In this document: one piece after another, positions 41,001-50,000 of the stretch
Layout: each line of letters opens with the position of its first letter
How positions within the stretch are numbered: the stretch's first letter is position 1
Assembly: GCF_050436995.1 (NCBI RefSeq)
Contig: NC_134776.1
Coordinates: 16,657,001-16,721,000 of the forward strand
Direction: 5' to 3'
DNA: 64,000 nt
DNA from: Anticarsia gemmatalis
Taxonomy: Eukaryota; Arthropoda; Insecta; Lepidoptera; Erebidae
The notes under the pieces: generated by a model
Told to the model about the DNA's origin: nothing
The model's input: the letters and a program-made list of their open reading frames with translations, nothing else
Databases searched by the model: none
Made by a program: the position numbers and the translations under genes

Positions 41001-44000
41001 TGCCACATTCAATTTATTTTTGGACTTTTCAACTTTGGCGTGAAAATAATGTACTATTTCACATCTTATAATTTCCCCGTACAGGTAAACTGCTCAGCCG
41101 CTCGCTCAAAATCGCTCACGCTTTGCTCAACAAGACGTTTACCTCGAAGAACAGTAGTGGAGGACCATTGACCGGCGACAATTCTATCAAGCCTGGCGAT
41201 CGAGTCGCTCTCGTCTACCCAAACAACGATCCCATAAACTTCATGTGCGCATTCTACGGGTGCCTTCAAGCGGGCATCGTGCCGGTCCCGATAGAAGTGC
41301 CGCTTACTCGTAGAGATGCGGGATTGCAACAAGTTGGATTCTTGCTGGGTTCCTGCGGCATCCAGTATGCGCTCACTTCTGATGCTTGCCTGAAAGGTAT
41401 TTGTCAATTATTTTACAGTTTGTACACTCGTATGCAACAGGGTCAACACGTTTTGCTTGCAATCTGAATTCAATAGTATTCGAAAGCGCAGTGTTACCCG
41501 TTAGGAATCATAAGGATTAGTTTCGTAAATACTATCAAGTTTTAAATACTAATAATGTGAAAATAATACGCGTGTATCACACAGTCAATTTTATAGGTTT
41601 TATTTGTGAACACACAGCCGGGAGCGGCGCAATTTCCTGTCGATGCCACTAAAATAAAATACTGTCCATTTTAACTCGCGCAGAATAACTAACCGTACGC
41701 GAAAAGTAATTATCAGAAAGTTATTGGGTATCTCTGTAATAACCTTTGACTTTATGTGACAACCAAAAGTCTCTAGATAGTAGTTATAGTCAACTAGATT
41801 TATGTAATTGATGCATACAAATCAACATTTTGGAATTTACACGCAATGTAAATAAAAGAAACAACCATTTTAAAAAAATCTGTGCTTTTTCATGGCTCTT
41901 TTGATCTATTATTATATTATTCATATGTATGTAGATCAGTCGCTGTATTTGTTGTCGTATGTCCGTGCTTCCGTTCGCAACGTTTGGATTATTGTCGACG
42001 GTCCATAAACGGTGTAATATCCCGAGCTTACCGATATTAATGCATTGTCGTACTGGACATTTGCAACTCTATGCAACATATGTACTCTATATTTCACGCG
42101 TGTATGCATGTGGTTTACTGGGCTTAAATTTTTTCTGTCGACAAAAACCGTTCTTTTTGGGCTTTTAACAGTGTTTGTGTATAGTTAAATCATCAAAATC
42201 TTTTTGTTTTTTAAATCTCCTCTTTATGAATTTAATTTGGATTCGCCGGTGATTTCACATCGACTTTACTTACCGCAAGCTGTAGAAAATTACTGTCATA
42301 ATCGTGAATCAAAGAAATATTGATCTAATAACATTTTTGATAACTGTAAATCTACTACTGGGTATTGAAAATTGTATAGTCTTCATCTTAAACGTCTCAA
42401 TGTGGTCTCAATGAACAATAATTTTAAATAAATAGAATTAAAGTTTATAAAATTTACAGCGGCGTAAACCCTTTTTAAATACACATAAACACAAGATATA
42501 ATTACTATTACAGTAATTGTGTAACAGCTTGTTTTCACCTACCTGTCGCAAATAACACAGTCAGTCGATACGGCTTTGCTATTTGTGCAGTTTAATGAAT
42601 ACCCACACTGCCTCTCATTGAATTATATGAGCAAATAGTTCTAAACGTTCCCTTTGATCAAGGATGCACTAAGCGACAAAATGGAACGCTACGTTTATTC
42701 ACTTACTTTCCCATCTCTGGCGCTGATATTGAGTTGACATTTTCACTACAACATATTTCAGATATATTCGAGATTTCCGCTAGCTTTTGCGACCTGAAAG
42801 AGTTGATATTTTCCAGAGCAAATGTTTATGCATTACAGGGGATTTTCTCGAGGTTTACGCTGTTATAAATAAGCTCGAGGTTCTCTTACAAAGAGTGCGT
42901 CAAGTGCCCATTTAGTGGCTTATGCATGTGTAATGCAGTGCAAAGTCTGTTTCTATTAAGCAAAATTTTTTAAACCCAAGCGTTGTCGCTAAGGGTTGCG
43001 TAATGAAAGGCTTTTACATCAGGTATTTGAACTCATTTTTATCGTTTATATGTTAAAAATCATAGGATTACATCAATACACAATCAATAACAAGCTTTAT
43101 TTTATTAGAAGCAAAGGAATATACGGCTCTAAATGAACATTTTTGAAGTCTTAAAAATCTTTCCAATAGGTCTACCAAAGACGTCGTCTGGGGACGTAGT
43201 GTCGTTCCGCGGCTGGCCCTCTCTGCAGTGGGTGTCGACTGAGAAGCTGCCTCGTCCGCCGCGCGACTGGATCCCACCACCGCGCCCCGCGGAGGATAGC
43301 CCAGCACATATTGAACATACATCCGCTGCTGACGGCTCTGCTATGGGAGTTATTGTCACCAGGTGAGAAAATACATTTAATATCTAGTTTTTGTATATAC
43401 GTAGTCTTGTAATTGTATGCCGCCGCCGCGCCGACCACGCAACAGGCGGTGTAACGGTCAGAGTCCTGAGTTCTAAATTCTGCTGTACCTATTACGTCAA
43501 CGCAACCCGATAAATGTTTATTGGTCTTTTTGACAATGCCTAGATGTTAAGCATTTTGCCCCCTACATCCTTCAACTGACTCTTTAGTGAATTACCAATA
43601 ATAGCTTGAGACAAAACCGCACATTGTTACTTTTAATGCGTATTTCACAAACTATAACAAGTGCATCAATAACCGAGGGTAAATTTGAACGGTAATGAAG
43701 TCGCTAATAGGCCGGGTACATAATACATGCATGCATAAGCATAATTATCACGCATGGACGCCATATGCACCGAACGCCGGTTACTACCGCTTATTCGAGC
43801 AGTCATCTTTTATGACCTAACTTGAACCTTGTGACCGTCTTATGGAAAACCTATATTTTGTTGTACGCATTGTTCAGAATGTAAAATATAATCTTTAATT
43901 ATATGTGCATATTCTATTTTATTTGATAGATTCTGACATCCATAGGTGTTAATGATCTGCCTCTCCTAAGTCTTGAACTTAACAAACGTTACTATGATAA

Positions 44001-47000
44001 ATATAATCTAGCTACAAGCTCAACTATCGGGTAGGAATTAAAGTTTCCGTATGGGAATTGGTATATTTATAATAATATAATCGTGGTCAAATCACGACTG
44101 ATATTATACTTTTTTCCCTAATATAAAAATGGTATCTAAATCATAGTATAAAGAATGCCAGTAGTAATATGCCATAAAAAAAATAACAATATAATAAAAA
44201 GAACTCTGTTTAGAATGTAGGTCGCCATTGATAGGGCAGAAAGTAATCGCTGCCATTAAACAACGTCGTGTTGTAACATTTCTCTTGGTTCGTTGAAGCA
44301 ATGGCTTCCGATTTGCATTGAATTTTAATAGATTGTCTCGACTGGCAATTTAGTCATCTTTATTTATTCTTTAACAACGAGCCCGTTGTTTAAAGTGTAT
44401 ATTTGCTAAAAGTAAATATATAATACGATGTCGGAATTTGCGATGATAACAAGTCAAAGTCAAATTTAGATTTTTCGTAACTAACTAATGTAGCTCATAA
44501 AAATCTTTATAAATCTTGAAATAAATTTTGCTTCAATATATTATAGTAAATCGTTGTCGAGTATAAAACTACTCCTTACCCGTGCTTAAAGTTTTTCCAC
44601 ATGATAGACTGCATAACAACTGCGGCGGTGGGACACCGAACTTAGTTTTCAATGTGTTAGCTCGCATTGTTAGTTGTTTTAAACTACACAATAGTTTGCA
44701 CATATTTTGTACCATCTTTTAAAAAAATATCTACAAATTCTGCTGATAAGTATTGAAGAAATATTAAAAAAGTCTTTCTTTGCTTCATTTCGATACAAAT
44801 CACAATCTTACAATAGGAAAAAATACGAAAGTAATAATAAATTTTAATTAGGCAGAAAACAGAATACGACATCACATATTAATTATAGATTGAGATCTTA
44901 CAAAAAAAATACACAAAACCGAAAATAGAAAAAAAAGACTATAGTTGCTTCGCCTTCAGTACTGGAACTTATAGTTGACAGTGCTAAAAGTTTGCAGCTC
45001 TTATGTTAGGCATGCGGGTGACGGCGCTGCGGCGACAAACTTTACCACTCCAATAAACAGCGGAAATGTCTGAATCAAATGAGAATATATATTTCATAGT
45101 AGATCCATTGTACGACCCTGTACGACATATTAATGCAATTGTAATAAAGGAAGTTATGCAAAAAAAACCCTTTTTATTAATTTCTGATTTAATTTTTCTG
45201 CAAGGACTACTCATAAAAGAAAATAGAATGCTGTGACAAACGTAAATTAGCTTTGTGTAACTTTTGCTTTGTGTTTCGTTACTTGTCGTTGAAATGGTTA
45301 CGTTTTTCTCTCTTATAAGAATTTTAAAAAGACTGTTTTGATGGTACTCTTATGTTGTATTTATTAAAATATTAGTTTAATATTTATTATTAAGGGAGAT
45401 TGGACCATTTATCATCAATTTCCCCTCAGTGGCGATTGTTTGTTATTCCGCCAATTTCAAAGTTGCCAGACAAATTAAACAGTATTAGTGAAATTACAAG
45501 AAAATATTTAATAATGCCTAAGCAAAAATGTGATAAAACATTTAGCAGATGTGATCAATGTGTAATTCGCTCGCAGGGCATCAATGCTGGCCCACAGCCG
45601 CATGCTGTCGGTGGCTTGCAACTACACGGAGGGCGAGCACATGGTGTGCGTGTTAGACTTCAAACGTGAGACGGGCTTGTGGCACGCCGTGCTCGCGAGC
45701 GTGCTCAACGGCATGCACGTCATATTCATACCGTACGCTCTGATGAAAGTTAGCCCCGCCTCCTGGATGCACATGATTACTAAATACAGGTTAGTATTTT
45801 ACTCATACTATTTTTATTTTTGTACCTTATTCATCGAGTGCAACAGAAAAGCTAATTTTATGATGTATGATGGACACTCCTCAACAGGAAGCAAATAAAA
45901 ACGTTACGCATGTTTTTGATCCATGCTTATTTGACAGTTTTTCAAAGAGGTTTATCATGATAAGCTTATTAAATTTGACAATGTTTTATGTCAAGAGCAA
46001 TATTTAAAACGAGCTGTTTACTTAGGGCATCGGTGGCTATCGTAAAGTCTCGAGACTTGCACTGGGGACTGCTGGCCACTCGCGACCACAAGGAGATCTC
46101 GCTGAGCTCACTTCGCATGTTGCTGGTCGCTGACGGCGCCAACCCGTGGTCACTTTCATCTTGCGACCAGTTCCTCTCCGTATTCCAGAGCAAAGGTAAC
46201 CTAATATCATTAAACGCAACAACACACTTTAAAATATTTCATCGCCAATCGGATTACTTGTATGTTTTTTATAAGATAGAAAATGTACATGTATACTTAA
46301 GTATCGCACTTCAAATAACCGTTCCGTATATTTTCCTGTTCCTCTTATTTTCGATTGGCATTAAATTATTTCCGATACCGTATATTTTCCTAGACGAGTA
46401 TAAAACGTTTAGATACTTTACACATGTATTGGAGTGCTTTTCAATAAGCTTTCTCCGTTCTACTTAAGTTGTTGAGACGCTTGGATACTGCGTAGGACGG
46501 CTAGAATTTGATATAAATCGTACTTAAGGATGCTCGAGACGAACTGAAAAGGCATAAAACAAACAAAAATATACCAATGGAAATTATTTTTTTACTGGTT
46601 GAAATATGTACCTTAATCGTTAGAATTCATATTTAATATACATTATTTTCTTAATTTGTTTTCTTTTTACTGTTTTCGTTTTTATATCGTATCTTATATG
46701 GTGTTGTCTATGTATCAGGTGTGAGGGGAGATGCGATCTGTCCGTGCGCGTGCAGCAGCGAGTCGTTGACGGTGTGTATACGACGCGCGGGCCGCGGCGG
46801 CGCGTCTGCTGGGCGCGGCGTGCTCTCCATGTCCGGCCTGTCGTACGGAGTCGTCCGGGTTGACGCTGAGAACTCTCTCACCTCGCTCACTCTGCAGGAC
46901 TGCGGACAAGTCATGCCATCTTGTAAGTTTACTATTTTTTTTTTCATCTTACAATCTTTATTTCGCTTATTTAACGAAATGTTATTTGTTTTTCTGAGCG

Positions 47001-50000
47001 GTGTACAGCTTACATTAATATGATCGGAGGCATATCCTTCATCTAATCTAATGAAAGAACATATTGTTTTTTCTACAAATAAATATAAATAAAGTTCACG
47101 ACATCCGCTAGAATTGACGAATGAAAGAAGTTATAAAGATGAAAATTTTAAATGTCTTTTTTATTAGGCGTGATCGTGGTGGTGAAGATGGAAGGACCAG
47201 CTTTTCTTTGCAAGACCGATGAAGTTGGTGAGATCTGCGTGCTGTCTGGCGCTACGGGCTCCGGCTACTGGGGTCTGCCGGGCCTCACTAACACCGTGTT
47301 CAGGGTCCGCCCACTGGACTCTGACGGCGAACCAATCGGAGAAGAACATTACGTAAGGAGCGGCTTGCTTGGATTCCTAGGACCTGGAGGTAAGGGACTC
47401 ACATTCCTGAATTTAACTTTTTCATAACCAAGTATGAATTTCGGCCTTCAACAACATATTCGTTGTAGTATACTATACTAATACAATCCATACTAATACA
47501 ATCATAGGTAGTAAGATAAGAAATATGAAGGCAACACGTAATATACCTACGGCAAGTTTATGATTGATTCGTTTATTACCAGGTCTAGTTTTCGTGTGCG
47601 GTTCCCGCGACGGTCTGATGACGGTGACGGGGCGCAAGCACAATATGGACGACATCATCGCCACCGTGCTGGCCGTGGAGCCCATGAAGTTCATATACCG
47701 CGGCCGTATCGCCGTGTTTTCTGTGCGCGTGCTGCGAGACGAACGTATCTGCATCGTCGCAGAACAACGACCTGACTGTGGCGAAGAAGAGGTAATATAT
47801 TGTAGTACCTACTCTCTTTTCTGGAAAAGAGTCTGACTGCTAACTTTTCAATGAAGATATACCTGTTCAAGTTCGTCCATTTTGCCGTCAATTAAAAGAC
47901 CTCACTTAGCTTACGAGCGTAGCAACTAATCACACGGGGAACCAAGCTATCAATTGACATTATCAAAATTTCAATCGATATTAACTATCCACCCTATAGT
48001 AAATTATCCTGTAAATAAGTAATCAAGTTTCGTTTGAAGCTCTTAAACGAAAATGTTTGAAAGGTTTATTTTAAAATCAGTTCTGCTATACTGGTATTTA
48101 AGTTGTTTATTAACCGTTGTAGTTTATTTACAAATCGTTTATCAGGAACACGTTTAAATTAATTTACAAAGCAATCGAGCGATTGTCATAAAGTTAAATC
48201 AATATTCCATCGGTATCGGGCCTCCAGTGGAGTGGTGTACGATAAACACTCGTATCGTGAGTGCGCGCCGCGTGCAGCGTCCAATAACACTGCCGCCACA
48301 AGTATTTGTGTTGTCAAACACTTCTACGTACTCCCCGTTTCCTTACCTTTGAAACAATCATATTGTACACAAGTTATGCTTTATTTGACGTATTGTTACA
48401 GTAGTTTCCGTATATCTAATTTATAACTGTTTTTTCGGAGATAAAGCTATGTTTAAGTTATTTAATTACGTGCCATCAAATGTTTCGTTAAGGACTTAAT
48501 ATTCATAATCACAGATACAATCTCCAAATGGACATGATTTCTTCCTCTTAAAATTTAAACCCTGTCATAATGCGAGAGACGCAGTGACGAATGTGTTCTT
48601 ATTAATCTTATTGGTATCTAGTCGTTGCCATCAATTTACGAAAACGATGTAACGAAACGTAGCCAATGGATCTAGGTATATACGAGTACAAACACTTCAT
48701 ATCCATTGACGTAAGGCAGGGGAATAAAAGCGTGAAGGTACAATATTAAGGAAACGCTTTATATATTTTAGTCATGTTGTTTTCATTGTTTACTCATATT
48801 ACTCATAATAATCGGTCTATTCTGTATATATTATACAATGATTCATGTTGTTGTGGTAAACCTCATGGTAAACTTACGCATACAATTTTTTATGTTTTTT
48901 TCTAGTCGTTGTTTCCTTTTGAACGTAGCAATTGTGATACGTCTAAAACATGTGGCAACGATTGATATTGATGCCCTTCTAAGTATAACAAGTTATCCTC
49001 TGCCATTAAGTTCTAATCTGTTGTACCGAACCTTCTTACCAATGTTATTTTTAATGACTTTTGCGAAGTAACCTAGTAGAATGAATCCTGTCACATTTCA
49101 GACCACCCTTTTGTTTACCTACAATTTGAATGAAAAACGTTTATTTTGTATCTATTCCAGTCGTTCCAATGGATGTCTCGTGTTCTCCAAGCGGTGGACT
49201 CGATCCATCAAGTAGGCATATACTGCCTCGCGTTGGTACAGCCCAACTACTTGCCGAAGACTCCTCTGGGAGGCATCCACCTGAGCGAGTGCAAGCGTCG
49301 CTTCCTCGACGGCACGCTGCACCCAGCCAACGTGCTCATGTGCCCACACACTTGCGTTACCAACCTACCTAAACCAAGAGAGATACACTCCGGTAAGAAT
49401 ATGTTTTGACCTTCAATTTATTTATTGCCAATCATTTACCCCCGGTTTCTGACCACATTTAGCGGCAGTTTATCTATTCAATAGCGTTTTTTTCTATGAG
49501 TTTTAACGCTATTTGAATAGATAAACTACCGCTAAACATACCTCAGAAACCGGGGGTTAGACAAGTGTAAATGCGATTGTGTTAACGATGAAAGCAATGC
49601 GATAAAATGCTGCGTGAACAAAACTTTTTTCTTGCATTAGATTTGTATACCCTAAAGCTGGCGTAATAAGTTCTGAGTTTGATGATGAGTCTTACATTCT
49701 AGCTCGTCGTCAGATGTCTAACACGTTTATGTATACGCTTAGACAAGTATTTGAATATGGGCGATTGAGTACAATGTGATATTATATATGACAAAAGCCA
49801 ATATAACAGGGCTCTTTTATTATTAGCTTCAAATGCTTTATTAGGAAATGCTCAGGTTGCCAATATTTGATCAGATGCATAACCAAACATATGAAGACAT
49901 TGGATTTCCGTTTTGCGTAAATAATTGCTCCCAATTAATTCATGCTGTGCTTGTAACTTGCATTGCTAAAATGCTAGCGGTATACGTGTGTCGTGTATAT

